DNA from: Chitinophaga jiangningensis
GTDB taxonomy: Bacteria > Bacteroidota > Bacteroidia > Chitinophagales > Chitinophagaceae
NCBI RefSeq assembly: GCF_900142605.1
Contig: NZ_FRBL01000003.1
Location: 496,001-560,000, forward strand
Direction: 5' to 3'
Length of the DNA: 64,000 nt
Positions 51,947 to 60,284 of the stretch are shown here, in pieces. Below the pieces are notes generated by a model. It was given only the letters and a program-made list of their open reading frames with translations, was not told the origin of the DNA and did not search any database. Within the stretch, counting starts at the first letter, position 1, and every line of letters begins with the position of its first letter. A program made the translations under genes and the position numbers.

Positions 51947-53014
51947 TTATTGGTGAATAATCTGTAGGCTGTCGACCAGTAAACGGCTGCCAATGGCGCC
52001 TTCATACTGGTCCCCTTTATAACTGGACGACATTACAATAGCCAGCATCATTTGTTGCTCCACATCTTTTAGGTAAATGAACGGGAGATCAAAGCGGGTA
52101 TACACTGACTTTGCACTGGCGTCGGCCAATTTCGCCACGGCGATTATCCGGTCAGAAGTCTGGATATTGGTTCCATCCAGCCGGGTGGTTCCACCATACA
52201 GCACTGCATATATCGAACATGAATCAGTAGCGCCGGCCACTTGCTTACCGGCCTTATCCTGGTAGATGGGACCGGGCTGGTATTTATAATATCCTCTGAA
52301 TCTTTTCGGCCGGCCACGGTAAGGCTGACCAAACTGCGTAGATGCCAGCGGGTTAGAGAGGCCGTAGCGGCTGTCGAATACCCCCAGGAAAAAATTGCCT
52401 GCAAACAGCTTTATACCTACCAGGCTGGACAATGCCGTTCCACCGCGTGTTTCCAGTACCGCGCAATATTGTCCGTGATATGGCTCGGTGGTATCACGCA
52501 AAGGATATTGTTTGGGATCTTTTTGCACCCCCGCCAATGCAATACCAGGGTTTCCTGAAGACCAGATAACAGAAGAATCCGGTTCTATGGGGTACATATA
52601 TTTGCTGGGATCCTGCACCACCCAGTTTTCAAAGTCCCACGCCCAAACCCCAATATTCACTACCGACACGGTATAGGTTTTATGGTACTTACCATCCTGT
52701 GAGGTTATCTTATAGCTGGTAAGGCCCGCGCCGGTTACCTGGTCAAATTTCAGGGTATCACCATTGGCTGGCTCAACGGTGGCCCCGGGTATGGCCACCA
52801 CCCTGGGTACGATTCCGTTTTCATAGGCATCCTGTGTGAGGTACAATTGTACACGGGAGTTAGCCTCATCAATAAAGACGGCACCGGTGAGGTCGTCCTG
52901 GTCAACAATGAAGGAGTCGATATCCGCCTCCGGGCTTAATGGGGCATCCTTGATGCAACTGCTGCTGAAAAGCGTTGCCAGGATGGCGCCGAAACATAAT
53001 GTCCGTTTAATCAT
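51947..53014 (-). CDS. PCMD-domain lipoprotein
   Basis: A 355-residue lipoprotein (MIKRTLCFGAILATLFSSSC, lipidated Cys20). The ATG at 53014 was preferred because it gives a canonical lipobox; upstream in-frame starts add 10-12 residues. The N-terminal DUF5018-like segment (about 25-115) is followed by a PCMD (putative carbohydrate metabolism) jelly-roll: WAWDFENWV, YHGQYCAVLETRGG, FFLGVFDS, RFRGYYKYQPGP, SIYAVLYG and DLPFIYL. Such proteins are typical of surface glycan binding in Bacteroidota. Paired with the barrel protein downstream. Confidence 0.82.
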   Translation of the reverse strand: MIKRTLCFGAILATLFSSSCIKDAPLSPEADIDSFIVDQDDLTGAVFIDEANSRVQLYLTQDAYENGIVPRVVAIPGATVEPANGDTLKFDQVTGAGLTSYKITSQDGKYHKTYTVSVVNIGVWAWDFENWVVQDPSKYMYPIEPDSSVIWSSGNPGIALAGVQKDPKQYPLRDTTEPYHGQYCAVLETRGGTALSSLVGIKLFAGNFFLGVFDSRYGLSNPLASTQFGQPYRGRPKRFRGYYKYQPGPIYQDKAGKQVAGATDSCSIYAVLYGGTTRLDGTNIQTSDRIIAVAKLADASAKSVYTRFDLPFIYLKDVEQQMMLAIVMSSSYKGDQYEGAIGSRLLVDSLQIIHQ

Positions 53015-53055
53015 CAGTAAATCTGTTAGTTTCGTAAAATTCATTAACATTGTAT

Positions 53056-53562
53056 ATGCCCGATAAAGTTCGAATCAAACGCGTAAGCATATACGCAGCC
53101 AAATGTGTTACCGGGGTATTGTTTGTAAGCCTGGCATCGTGGATAATTGGCTACAAAGATACAGTATGGGTGCTGATTTCTGTGATGCTGGTATTATCTC
53201 CCGATGGTTCAGACGCTGTAACGCTTGCGGTTACACGTATTAAAGCCAATCTGATCGGCGCTGTGTCAGGATTCCTGCTGATACTGATTCATCCTGATCT
53301 GGTGCTTATGATGAGTATTGCTGTAATTATAACAGTTATCCTCTGCAATTTGTTACAGCTGGAAGCAGCCACACGTACTGCGCTGGCAGCAGCGATCATA
53401 GTAATGACGCATGAGGCGGGGCAGCACCCCTGGGATACCGCCATCGGCAGGGTACTCTCGGTTATTGCCGGATGCATCATCGGCTTGGGAATTACCTTCC
53501 TGTTTCACAACAAACTTACACAACGACCTGTGTCTCAGCCAGATACAACAAATGAGGCGTAA
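53056..53562 (+). CDS. FUSC/aromatic-acid-exporter-like membrane protein
   Basis: A 168-residue inner-membrane protein with about five helices, corresponding to the N-terminal membrane half of FUSC/ArAE-type transporters: AAKCVTGVLFVSLASWIIGYKDTVWVLISVMLVLSP, TRIKANLIGAVSGF, EAATRTALAAAIIVM and AIGRVLSVIAGCIIGLGITFLF. The cytoplasmic half is absent, so it is either a short family member or works as an oligomer. ATG at 53056; divergent from the PCMD gene by 41 bp. Confidence 0.75.
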   Translation: MPDKVRIKRVSIYAAKCVTGVLFVSLASWIIGYKDTVWVLISVMLVLSPDGSDAVTLAVTRIKANLIGAVSGFLLILIHPDLVLMMSIAVIITVILCNLLQLEAATRTALAAAIIVMTHEAGQHPWDTAIGRVLSVIAGCIIGLGITFLFHNKLTQRPVSQPDTTNEA

Positions 53563-53615
53563 CACAGAATTGCTACAGAATTAAGTGATACTTTTATTCT
53601 AACAAGGAGCGTTGC

Positions 53616-54473
53616 ATGAAGAAAATGATATTTATGGCGTTAGTAGCCATGGTGCGTTGGAATAGCTTATCAGCACAACAAACCGACCTACAGCAGGTAC
53701 CAGATACAGCGGCACAACGTGTCAAATCCCTGATCACAGCCGATACCATTCCCGAAATTACACCTATATCTCCCCTGCAATTAAGTACCGTAAAGGAAAA
53801 CAAAAATAAGTCATTCGTTTGCAGTGCAGCCGGGATTATTGTACCAGCGGCCATGATCGGCTACGGGTTCGTCGCCTTGCATAGCAACACCCTGAAGGAT
53901 TTAAACCACAGTACTAAAACGGAGATCCAGGAACATAATCCCAATTTCAGCACCGGGGTCGATAATTTTATGCAATATTCACCCGCGGTAGCGGTGTATG
54001 TGTTGAATGCTGCGGGAGTTAAGGGCTGGCATAACCTGCGCGACCGTACGATTATCCTCGGCCTCGCCGCTATTATTAATGCCAGCACGGTGGGATTTGT
54101 GAAGAGACAAACCGGCGAGATGAGGCCTGATGGTAGTAACAACCTGAGCTTCCCCAGCGGCCATACTGCCAATGCCTTTGCGTCTGCGGAATTTCTGCGG
54201 CAGGAATATAAGGATGTATCCCCCTGGATAGGCATTGCCGGTTATGCGGTGGCTACCGCCACAGGTGCAATGCGCATGTATAATAACCGTCACTGGCTCA
54301 GCGATGTGGTAGCCGGCGCCGGATTTGGTATTCTCAGCACCAAAGCCGCGTACTGGATTTATCCGGTCATACAACGCAAGCTGTTTCCCGAACACAAGAA
54401 TGTGGTAATGCTACCGTATTACAATGCACAATGGAAAACTGCAGGGGTTAGCTTATCGCTTACAAGCTTCTGA
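53616..54473 (+). CDS. PAP2-family phosphatase, exported
   Basis: A 285-residue protein with a signal peptide (ending SLSAQ), an extracytoplasmic linker and a PAP2 core: VKRQTGEMRPDGSN (K-x6-RP), LSFPSGHTANAFA and RMYNNRHWLSDVVAGAGFG, the three catalytic motifs. It dephosphorylates a lipid (undecaprenyl pyrophosphate or phosphatidate type) on the periplasmic side. An AAGGAG sequence 8 nt before the ATG is an unusually good Shine-Dalgarno for this genome. Confidence 0.88.
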   Translation: MKKMIFMALVAMVRWNSLSAQQTDLQQVPDTAAQRVKSLITADTIPEITPISPLQLSTVKENKNKSFVCSAAGIIVPAAMIGYGFVALHSNTLKDLNHSTKTEIQEHNPNFSTGVDNFMQYSPAVAVYVLNAAGVKGWHNLRDRTIILGLAAIINASTVGFVKRQTGEMRPDGSNNLSFPSGHTANAFASAEFLRQEYKDVSPWIGIAGYAVATATGAMRMYNNRHWLSDVVAGAGFGILSTKAAYWIYPVIQRKLFPEHKNVVMLPYYNAQWKTAGVSLSLTSF

Positions 54474-54539
54474 TAAAAGTCTTACTCAAAGTGGCATAGT
54501 GGGGATTCCTTCAAACGAAGCATAGCCTGCTGCCAGGAT

Positions 54540-54555
54540 TGTGAGCAATCTCACA
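54540..54555. promoter_or_regulatory. CRP-like dyad TGTGA-N6-TCACA
   Basis: TGTGA at 54540-54544 and TCACA at 54551-54555 with exactly six bases between, the consensus core of CRP sites in gammaproteobacteria. It is 67 bp after the PAP2 gene and 335 bp before the next start. Whether a Bacteroidota Crp-family protein reads this sequence is not known. Confidence 0.4.
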
Positions 54556-54827
54556 TTGGGCCATGCCATTTAAAAAATTACTCTTTTTTAATAGGTTCCT
54601 CTATTTGGTGGGGTCGTCCAATCTGCACCTATCTGTTTTAATACCCTAAAGATAACACCATGGTAATGAACACCATTTTCTAATTAGCATCGGCAAATTT
54701 CAATTTTATATCCCGATAATTTTGTAAACCGTTGGTTAATTAGAGAATTTCAAATCTCGCATGGAATATTTTCTGTTTCGTTAACATCTAATAAAGGAAT
54801 GACAAAAAAAATAGACATAATTTCATT

Positions 54828-54845
54828 TTGAGATTGATATCTCAA
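54828..54845. promoter_or_regulatory. Dyad TTGAGAT-N4-ATCTCAA before the 54.9 kb gene
   Basis: A perfect 7-bp inverted repeat with a 4-nt spacer, 44 nt before the start. It resembles an operator in size and symmetry. No dedicated regulator gene is adjacent. Confidence 0.4.
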
Positions 54846-54889
54846 ATATTGATAACCTGAAAATCAGGAACTTTTCAATCAAGATAACT

Positions 54890-55426
54890 ATGTACGGACC
54901 CTTTATTTTTCTGTTGGCCTGTATTTCCATGTACCTGCTTTACCGTATCCAGGTGCTGCGAAAGTTTAAACTGTCTGAACATTACACCACGCCTTGCCCC
55001 GGCGAAGACGCCATTGCAGATGCACGGATAGTAGGTACTTCGAACCATTTATTTAACGTATCCCGGTACCTTAGGAGCATCCGGAACAATTCAGGAAACC
55101 GATGGATGACGGTAGCAGTAAAGCAGGTGATTAAAACAGATATTGGAACCTCCCAGGAAATACGGTTAATTAACAACCTCGCCCCGGGAGAGGAAAGAAG
55201 ATTGGGGCATGCCGACGACGTGCAGGAAGGCAGATACAAGATATTCATCGGCTATGAAATCATCTGGGCACGCTATACTGAAGTTCCTAAATGGTACCAG
55301 CCCAGGCAAAGGAAGTACCCTTCACCGGCTGAAATGTATGATGAAGCCATGAGCAAATACAACGATACGCAACAGCATTGCACCATCAATCTCCCTCAAC
55401 GGATCACCAGGGGTCAGGTTTTCTGA
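54890..55426 (+). CDS. Membrane-anchored hypothetical protein
   Basis: A 178-residue protein with one N-terminal membrane helix (residues 3-19) and a soluble basic part. It has no signal cleavage site and no family that I recognise. It is a single gene with its own upstream dyads and intrinsic terminator. Confidence 0.65.
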   Translation: MYGPFIFLLACISMYLLYRIQVLRKFKLSEHYTTPCPGEDAIADARIVGTSNHLFNVSRYLRSIRNNSGNRWMTVAVKQVIKTDIGTSQEIRLINNLAPGEERRLGHADDVQEGRYKIFIGYEIIWARYTEVPKWYQPRQRKYPSPAEMYDEAMSKYNDTQQHCTINLPQRITRGQVF

Positions 55427-55437
55427 CCCCTTTTTTT
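55410..55437 (+). terminator. Rho-independent terminator overlapping the stop codon
   Basis: Stem GGGGTCAG/CTGACCCC (55410-55417 with 55423-55430), loop GTTTT, then seven T. The TGA stop of the gene is inside the right arm. Confidence 0.85.
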
Positions 55438-55452
55438 ATTTGCCATTGAGAT

Positions 55453-55499
55453 AAAAGAAAAAGCTACAGCAGATCTCCGTCTGAAACGGCGCTATAGCT
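55453..55499 (-). terminator. Terminator after the PAP2 gene at 55.5 kb
   Basis: On the minus strand AGCTATAGC (55499-55491) and GCTGTAGCT (55470-55462) pair with one mismatch around an inner CCGT/ACGG stem, followed by TTTTTCTTTT. It overlaps the stop codon of the PAP2 gene. Confidence 0.65.
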
Positions 55500-56163
55500 A
55501 CGCATGATTAGCGCCCGCGGCAAAACCTTTCCCATCCGTTAATGCCAGCCAGGCCATTGTGAGCACTATACCCACCAAAGACCCAATCGCCACATCCTCG
55601 AAAAAGTGCTGACTCATATACATGCGCGAATAGCCCACCAGTATAGCCACCGCCAGATATGGCAACGACCAGGCCTTGTTCTTCGTAAAATATGCCAGCA
55701 CTGTGGCCGCGGTAAAAGCACATACGGTATGCCCAGATGGGAAACTCCGGAAATTATCCAATACATCCACCCCCGGTACATAATATATACCGTGCAGGCG
55801 CGGATCATTAATTGCCTGCTCTATCTTCTGGGCAAAATAACGGTGCGGCCGCGGAAAAGCCACCCAGAACTTCAGCAGGAAGTTCACCAGCGCCGTAAAA
55901 CAATAGGCACCAGCCAGTATAAAACTCTCCCGCTTACTGAAGAAAAACACTACCACCGTAAATACCACGGCAGCGGCTACACTCCCCAGATGCGTAACCA
56001 GTGGAAAAAACCAGTCCCCGAATGCGGTATGGCGACTATTAATAAAAAAATAAATATCGTCTCTGCTGAATAACATTTTCACCAGCACCAACGCGGCAAA
56101 AAAAGGCAGGTAACACCAGAGATATAATTTAAGGCCGTTATAAACCTTCGCTAATTTCTTCAT
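55498..56163 (-). CDS. PAP2-family membrane phosphatase
   Basis: A 221-residue integral membrane phosphatase with six helices and the three motifs KFWVAFPRPHRYF, RSFPSGHTVCAF and SRMYMSQHFFEDVAIGSLVG. Unlike the copy at 53.6 kb it has no signal peptide or linker. It probably recycles undecaprenyl pyrophosphate or a related lipid. It starts 7 nt after the stop of the MBL-fold gene on the same strand. Confidence 0.9.
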   Translation of the reverse strand: MKKLAKVYNGLKLYLWCYLPFFAALVLVKMLFSRDDIYFFINSRHTAFGDWFFPLVTHLGSVAAAVVFTVVVFFFSKRESFILAGAYCFTALVNFLLKFWVAFPRPHRYFAQKIEQAINDPRLHGIYYVPGVDVLDNFRSFPSGHTVCAFTAATVLAYFTKNKAWSLPYLAVAILVGYSRMYMSQHFFEDVAIGSLVGIVLTMAWLALTDGKGFAAGANHA

Positions 56164-56169
56164 GCCTGT

Positions 56170-57159
56170 TTATTTATATGCCCTCCACCAATAACTGATG
56201 CGATTCCCATCCGGGAGCTCACCCGTTTCGCCTGGAGCAGGCATCCACAGGATAATATTTTTCTCCTCCGCCAGCTGCACCATCCTTTCTGCAGGCTCGT
56301 CCCAGTCATGAAATGCCAGGTTGAAGGTACCCCAGTGCACCGGCAACATCACCCTGCCCTTCAGCGCCAGATGTGCCTGCGCAGCCTTTTCGGGTCCCAT
56401 ATGAATATCCGGCCAGTTGGCATCATAAGCTCCGATCTCCAGGATGGTAAGGTCAAATGGACCATAGACCGCTCCAATCTCGGCAAATCCATCGAAAAAT
56501 CCGGAGTCGCCGCCGATAAATACCTTTTTATCCCTCCCCTGCAACACATACGATGACCACAACGTTTCATTCCGGTGAAACCACCGGCCGGAAAAATGTC
56601 GTGCAGGCGTAGCCGTTAAACTCAACGTATCGCTGATCCGGAAACTTTGCGTCCAGTCCAGCACCGCAATATTTTCCGCCGGAATACCCCAGCGCAATAA
56701 ATGCTTCTCCACCCCTTTCGGACATACGAACTGCTTCACCTTTTTGCTGAGGTAATGCATCATGTGCCGGTCCAGGTGATCGTAATGGTCGTGCGACAAC
56801 ACCACCACATCTATTGGTGGCAGTTCAGCTGGCAGCAGCGGCGCCGCAAAAAAGCGCCTGGGCCCCATAAACGAAAACGGGGACGCCCTGCTGGCAAACA
56901 CGGGGTCAATGATTAACCGCTTGCCATCCATCTCAAGGATATAGCTGGAATGCCCCAGCCAGGTAATTTGCAGCGACTGCGAAGCGGCCGGCAACAGCGC
57001 GGCTGCGCTCACCCGAAATGGTCCCAGCGGTACCAACGGACTTCGTTTACCCTTATACGTAAGGTACTTCCATATCAATGCCGGCATATTGGCTATGGCC
57101 ATGGAAGTAGGCACCGGGTTCTGGTATTTCTTTCCCTCAAGATGTGATTGTAATGCCAC
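56170..57159 (-). CDS. Metallo-beta-lactamase-fold hydrolase, NAPE-PLD/UlaG-like
   Basis: A 329-residue hydrolase with the zinc motif SHDHYDHLD (H-x-H-x-D-H), preceded by ITWLGHSSYILEMDGKRLIIDPVF and followed by TPARHFSGRW, FIGGDSGFFDGF and LPVHWGTFNLAFHDWDEPAER. The pattern is that of NAPE-PLD-like phospholipase D enzymes. I chose a GTG at 57159, 4 nt after the upstream stop, because it keeps the family N-terminus (LEGKKYQNPVPT). An ATG at 57246 would overlap the DinB gene by 83 nt. It may act on membrane lipids; a PAP2 phosphatase follows. Confidence 0.8.
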   Translation of the reverse strand: MALQSHLEGKKYQNPVPTSMAIANMPALIWKYLTYKGKRSPLVPLGPFRVSAAALLPAASQSLQITWLGHSSYILEMDGKRLIIDPVFASRASPFSFMGPRRFFAAPLLPAELPPIDVVVLSHDHYDHLDRHMMHYLSKKVKQFVCPKGVEKHLLRWGIPAENIAVLDWTQSFRISDTLSLTATPARHFSGRWFHRNETLWSSYVLQGRDKKVFIGGDSGFFDGFAEIGAVYGPFDLTILEIGAYDANWPDIHMGPEKAAQAHLALKGRVMLPVHWGTFNLAFHDWDEPAERMVQLAEEKNIILWMPAPGETGELPDGNRISYWWRAYK

Positions 57160-57163
57160 GGTA

Positions 57164-57607
57164 TTAGCTGATGATTCGTCTGTGATAATTAATTTGTCCG
57201 AGATGATAACGCATATGACCATATATATGCACCACAAATGCACCATAGGTCATAGGCACCTGCATAGGATTATCGGTAAAATCCTGTTCCATTTTCACGG
57301 GGTCCAGCGTAGGCAGCACCGCCGACAGCATGTTCCGGGTATCGGCGATGGCCTCCAGCAGTACCTCCCGCTTAAGATCACGGGCGCTGAATTCATAGGG
57401 CCGGTCGCGTACATAGCCAGTGTTTCCAAATCCCACCCCTATAAAATGACGCAGGTTGCCGCAGATGTGCAAACACAGCGTACCACCGGAATTGGAAGTG
57501 CCGGGCAGCACTTTCCATACATCCTCATCGGATGTATATAACCTGATTTCCTCTTCGAGTTTATTGATTTCTACTTCAAATAAAGCAGGTAGGATATTAT
57601 TAAGCAT
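57164..57607 (-). CDS. DinB-like (DUF1572-type) protein
   Basis: A 147-residue four-helix-bundle protein: CLHICGNLRHFIGVGF, with His residues in the first conserved helix, and VVHIYGHMRYHLGQINYHRR in the last. The three His positions are the metal site of DinB/YfiT proteins, often thiol transferases. It is first gene of a minus-strand run with the MBL-fold hydrolase and PAP2 phosphatase. Confidence 0.82.
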   Translation of the reverse strand: MLNNILPALFEVEINKLEEEIRLYTSDEDVWKVLPGTSNSGGTLCLHICGNLRHFIGVGFGNTGYVRDRPYEFSARDLKREVLLEAIADTRNMLSAVLPTLDPVKMEQDFTDNPMQVPMTYGAFVVHIYGHMRYHLGQINYHRRIIS

Positions 57608-57667
57608 GATATACTATTATTACCCGCAAAGTACGAATAATAACCATTACTACCCGAGGCAGACCGG

Positions 57668-58123
57668 TCAGCCTCTTTTAAGGTTTTTCACTAACGCGTC
57701 AAGGGTTTGCTTTACACGCTGTATGTCTTCCTGATCCACACCGTTTTCAGCAGTAGCTACTACTTGTAACGCCAGCGGATATACGATTTCTTTAAGGTCT
57801 TTACCAACAGGCGTCAGCCATACGCGTTTGCTGCGGCGGTCTTCCCCGTCCATGGAGCGGCGCACCAGGCCACGCTTTTCGAGGTTATCAACCAGCTTGG
57901 TCAAACTGGCCTTATCTTTGTCGGTTTTGTCGGCCAGCTCCTGCTGCCGGCAACCATCCTGCTCCCCCCAGAGGTGACGCAGAATAAAATACATATCCGG
58001 GGTAAGGTCCACTCCTTTCTCCATAAATACAGCCAGTAGTCTGAGTCGGTAAGCTGTGTGCGCGCGCGTTATATTACGGCTGACTGCAGAGCGCAGTATG
58101 TCCGCGATTTCAGGTTCACTCAT
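57668..58123 (-). CDS. MarR-family transcriptional regulator
   Basis: A 151-residue winged-helix repressor: LTPDMYFILRHLWGEQDGCRQQELADKTDKDKASLTKLVDNLEKRGLVRRSMDGEDRRSKRVWLTPVGKDL, the standard MarR domain. ATG at 58123; a TTG at 58144 would add seven residues. It is divergent from the potassium channel gene; a 13-bp palindrome lies between them. It may also control the DinB-MBL-PAP2 run downstream on its own strand. Confidence 0.88.
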   Translation of the reverse strand: MSEPEIADILRSAVSRNITRAHTAYRLRLLAVFMEKGVDLTPDMYFILRHLWGEQDGCRQQELADKTDKDKASLTKLVDNLEKRGLVRRSMDGEDRRSKRVWLTPVGKDLKEIVYPLALQVVATAENGVDQEDIQRVKQTLDALVKNLKRG

Positions 58124-58225
58124 TGGTTCATTGGGTTTAATCAAGTATTTCGGTTAACTAAATTACTAAAAGAATTACAGCTAAATCTGATTACAACACA
58201 ATTTAAACATATACCAGCACCTAAT

Positions 58226-58238
58226 TGTTTGACAAACA
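58226..58238. promoter_or_regulatory. Palindrome TGTTTG-A-CAAACA, candidate MarR operator
   Basis: A perfect 6-bp inverted repeat around one base, 13 nt before the potassium-channel ATG and 103 nt before the MarR start. MarR proteins commonly bind such palindromes in divergent regions. Confidence 0.4.
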
Positions 58239-58250
58239 GAATTCAGGAGG

Positions 58251-59084
58251 ATGACTAACGAAACGCATAAACACAGGTCGGCACTAAGAAAGCAGCTATA
58301 CAGGACTATCTTTTTATCGGATACACCTGCGGGCAGAGTATTTGACATCTGCCTGCTAATTATTATTCTTGCCAGCGTGGCCATCGTAATGATGGAAAGT
58401 GTACAGCCACTGCAAATCAGGTATAGCAGCCTCTTTAATTGGCTGGAATGGGTGTTCACCATTCTCTTTACACTCGAATACCTGTTACGTGTATGGTGCA
58501 CCCCCAAACCAAAACGGTACATCACCAGCTTTTATGGCATCATTGATTTATTATGTGTGATACCCAGTTATGTGGAATTTCTGATGGGTGGCGGGCATTT
58601 CCTGATCACCATCCGGATACTGCGACTGATGCGGATCTTCCGTATCTTCAAACTGGTGCCCTTCCTGCACGAAGGCAGACAGCTCATGCTGGCATTGCAA
58701 AGGAGTCGTCGTAAAATTGCCGTGTTCTTTTTCTTTATCATGCTGCTCACCGTAGTGTTAGGCTCTATTATGTATGTCATTGAATCCAGCCACAACTCCG
58801 GTTTCACCAGCATTCCGGTAAGCATCTACTGGGCGGTGGTTACATTAACCACTGTTGGTTATGGAGATATTGCACCCGTAACGCCCATTGGCCAGGCCTT
58901 TTCAGCGGTGATCATGATCATGGGGTACGCCATTATTGCCGTTCCCACAGGCATTGTGACGGCGGAAATGACCCGCATGCGGCGCGCCGCCTATGATCTC
59001 AAAGCCCGGGAATGTCCCGGCTGCCATATGAAAATTGATGATCACGATGCCCTTTTCTGTAAATACTGTGGTACGCATCTCTGA
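58251..59084 (+). CDS. Kv-type voltage-gated potassium channel with zinc ribbon
   Basis: A 277-residue six-helix channel. S4 voltage sensor with regularly spaced Arg (IRILRLMRIFRIFKLVPF, 121-138), selectivity filter TTVGYGD (200-206), and S6 (VIMIMGYAIIAVPTGIVTAEM). The C-terminus is a small zinc ribbon, with Cys at 255, 258, 270 and 273 (ECPGCHM, FCKYCGTHL). AGGAGG directly abuts the ATG, too close to act as its Shine-Dalgarno. It is an inner-membrane channel that may set membrane potential. Confidence 0.92.
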   Translation: MTNETHKHRSALRKQLYRTIFLSDTPAGRVFDICLLIIILASVAIVMMESVQPLQIRYSSLFNWLEWVFTILFTLEYLLRVWCTPKPKRYITSFYGIIDLLCVIPSYVEFLMGGGHFLITIRILRLMRIFRIFKLVPFLHEGRQLMLALQRSRRKIAVFFFFIMLLTVVLGSIMYVIESSHNSGFTSIPVSIYWAVVTLTTVGYGDIAPVTPIGQAFSAVIMIMGYAIIAVPTGIVTAEMTRMRRAAYDLKARECPGCHMKIDDHDALFCKYCGTHL

Positions 59085-59105
59085 TATAATGTATAAAACC
59101 GGTTC

Positions 59106-60284
59106 ATGAATACAGGTATACTGACGTCTATACTGGACAACGACTTCTATAAGTTCACCATGCAGCATTGCGTGGTCAAATTATTTCCTAAGGCACGCGC
59201 CAGGTACAAGTTTATAAACCGCGGCCACCATGCCTTCCCGCCGGGATTTGATAAGGTATTGCGACAGGCCGTTGACGCCATGCAGCACCTGCAACTCACC
59301 AAAGAAGAAAAAGATTACCTCGCCGTCACCTGCCCCTACCTGGATCCCACTTACCTCGATTTCCTGCAGGGCTACCGCTACAACCCTGACGAGGTACATA
59401 TTTCGCAGCATGGGGCCGACCTCGAAGTAATCGTGGATGGCTACTGGTACCGCACCATCCTCTGGGAAGTACCCTTGATGTCGCTGATCTGCGAGCTCTA
59501 TTATGAACAAACCGGCCAGCAACGCCTGCCCGACGAAGAAGTGATTCGTATCACCCGCGAAAAAATCGAAAATTACAAGCAACTACAGATCACCATCGCT
59601 GAATTTGGCACGCGGCGCCGGCATTCCCTCGCCGTGCATAAACTCGTGGTACAAACGCTGCGCAAGTACGGCGAAGGCACCTTCATCGGCACCAGCAACG
59701 TACACCTGGCCATGCGTAATGGCGTGAAGCCGGTGGGCACTCACGCACATGAATGGTTCATGTTTCATGCCGCTAAATACGGGTTTAAAATGGCCAATAT
59801 GCTCGGGCTGGAACAATGGGTACACGTATATCGGGGCGATCTTGGCATCGCCCTGTCTGATACCTACACCACAGATGTATTCTTCGAACAATTCGATAAA
59901 AAATTCGCCAAGTTGTTTGACGGCGTAAGGCACGACAGCGGCGATCCATTGATTTTTGCAGATAAAACGATTGCCCATTACATCAGTAAGAATGTAGACC
60001 CGCTCAGCAAAACCATTATCTTCTCAGACGGGCTGGACTATGAAAAAGTGGCTGTGATAGCCGACTATTGCAGGGGCAGAATTGGAATGTCGTTTGGGAT
60101 CGGTACGGATTTCACCAATGATGTAGGCCTTAAGGCCCTCAACATTGTGATTAAAATGTATGAAGCCCATCCCGAAGATGCTCCGAGATGGGCTCCTGTA
60201 GTGAAGTTATCTGACGTCAGTGGTAAATACACCGGGGATGAACAAACCATTGCCCTGGCGAAAACCATCCTTGGAATTGATTAA
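59106..60284 (+). CDS. pncB: Nicotinate phosphoribosyltransferase
   Basis: A 392-residue enzyme of NAD salvage, making nicotinate mononucleotide from nicotinate and PRPP with ATP. Motifs: DNDFYKFTMQHCVV at the N-terminus, FGTRRRHSLAVHKLVVQTL, GTSNVHLAMRNGVKPVGTHAHEWFMFHAA, DTYTTDVFF, VRHDSGDPL, IIFSDGLDYEK and SFGIGTDFTND. Length is as in E. coli PncB. It follows the channel gene by 21 nt and may be co-transcribed. Its stop overlaps the convergent metallopeptidase stop by 3 nt. Confidence 0.95.
   Translation: MNTGILTSILDNDFYKFTMQHCVVKLFPKARARYKFINRGHHAFPPGFDKVLRQAVDAMQHLQLTKEEKDYLAVTCPYLDPTYLDFLQGYRYNPDEVHISQHGADLEVIVDGYWYRTILWEVPLMSLICELYYEQTGQQRLPDEEVIRITREKIENYKQLQITIAEFGTRRRHSLAVHKLVVQTLRKYGEGTFIGTSNVHLAMRNGVKPVGTHAHEWFMFHAAKYGFKMANMLGLEQWVHVYRGDLGIALSDTYTTDVFFEQFDKKFAKLFDGVRHDSGDPLIFADKTIAHYISKNVDPLSKTIIFSDGLDYEKVAVIADYCRGRIGMSFGIGTDFTNDVGLKALNIVIKMYEAHPEDAPRWAPVVKLSDVSGKYTGDEQTIALAKTILGID

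Larger units (their letters stand above)
54474..54889. other. 416-bp gap with two dyads
   Basis: No gene recognised. The gap contains a perfect CRP-type dyad (54540-54555), a second dyad TTGAGAT-TGAT-ATCTCAA (54828-54845), a small CCTGA-AAA-TCAGG stem (54856-54868) and AT-rich stretches. The last two lie within 62 nt of the next start and probably control it. Confidence 0.55.

Noticed and set aside
58241..58250. AGGAGG as ribosome-binding site of the potassium channel gene
   Set aside because: It touches the ATG with no spacer, so it cannot pair normally for this start, and no alternative in-frame start lies downstream within the N-terminus.
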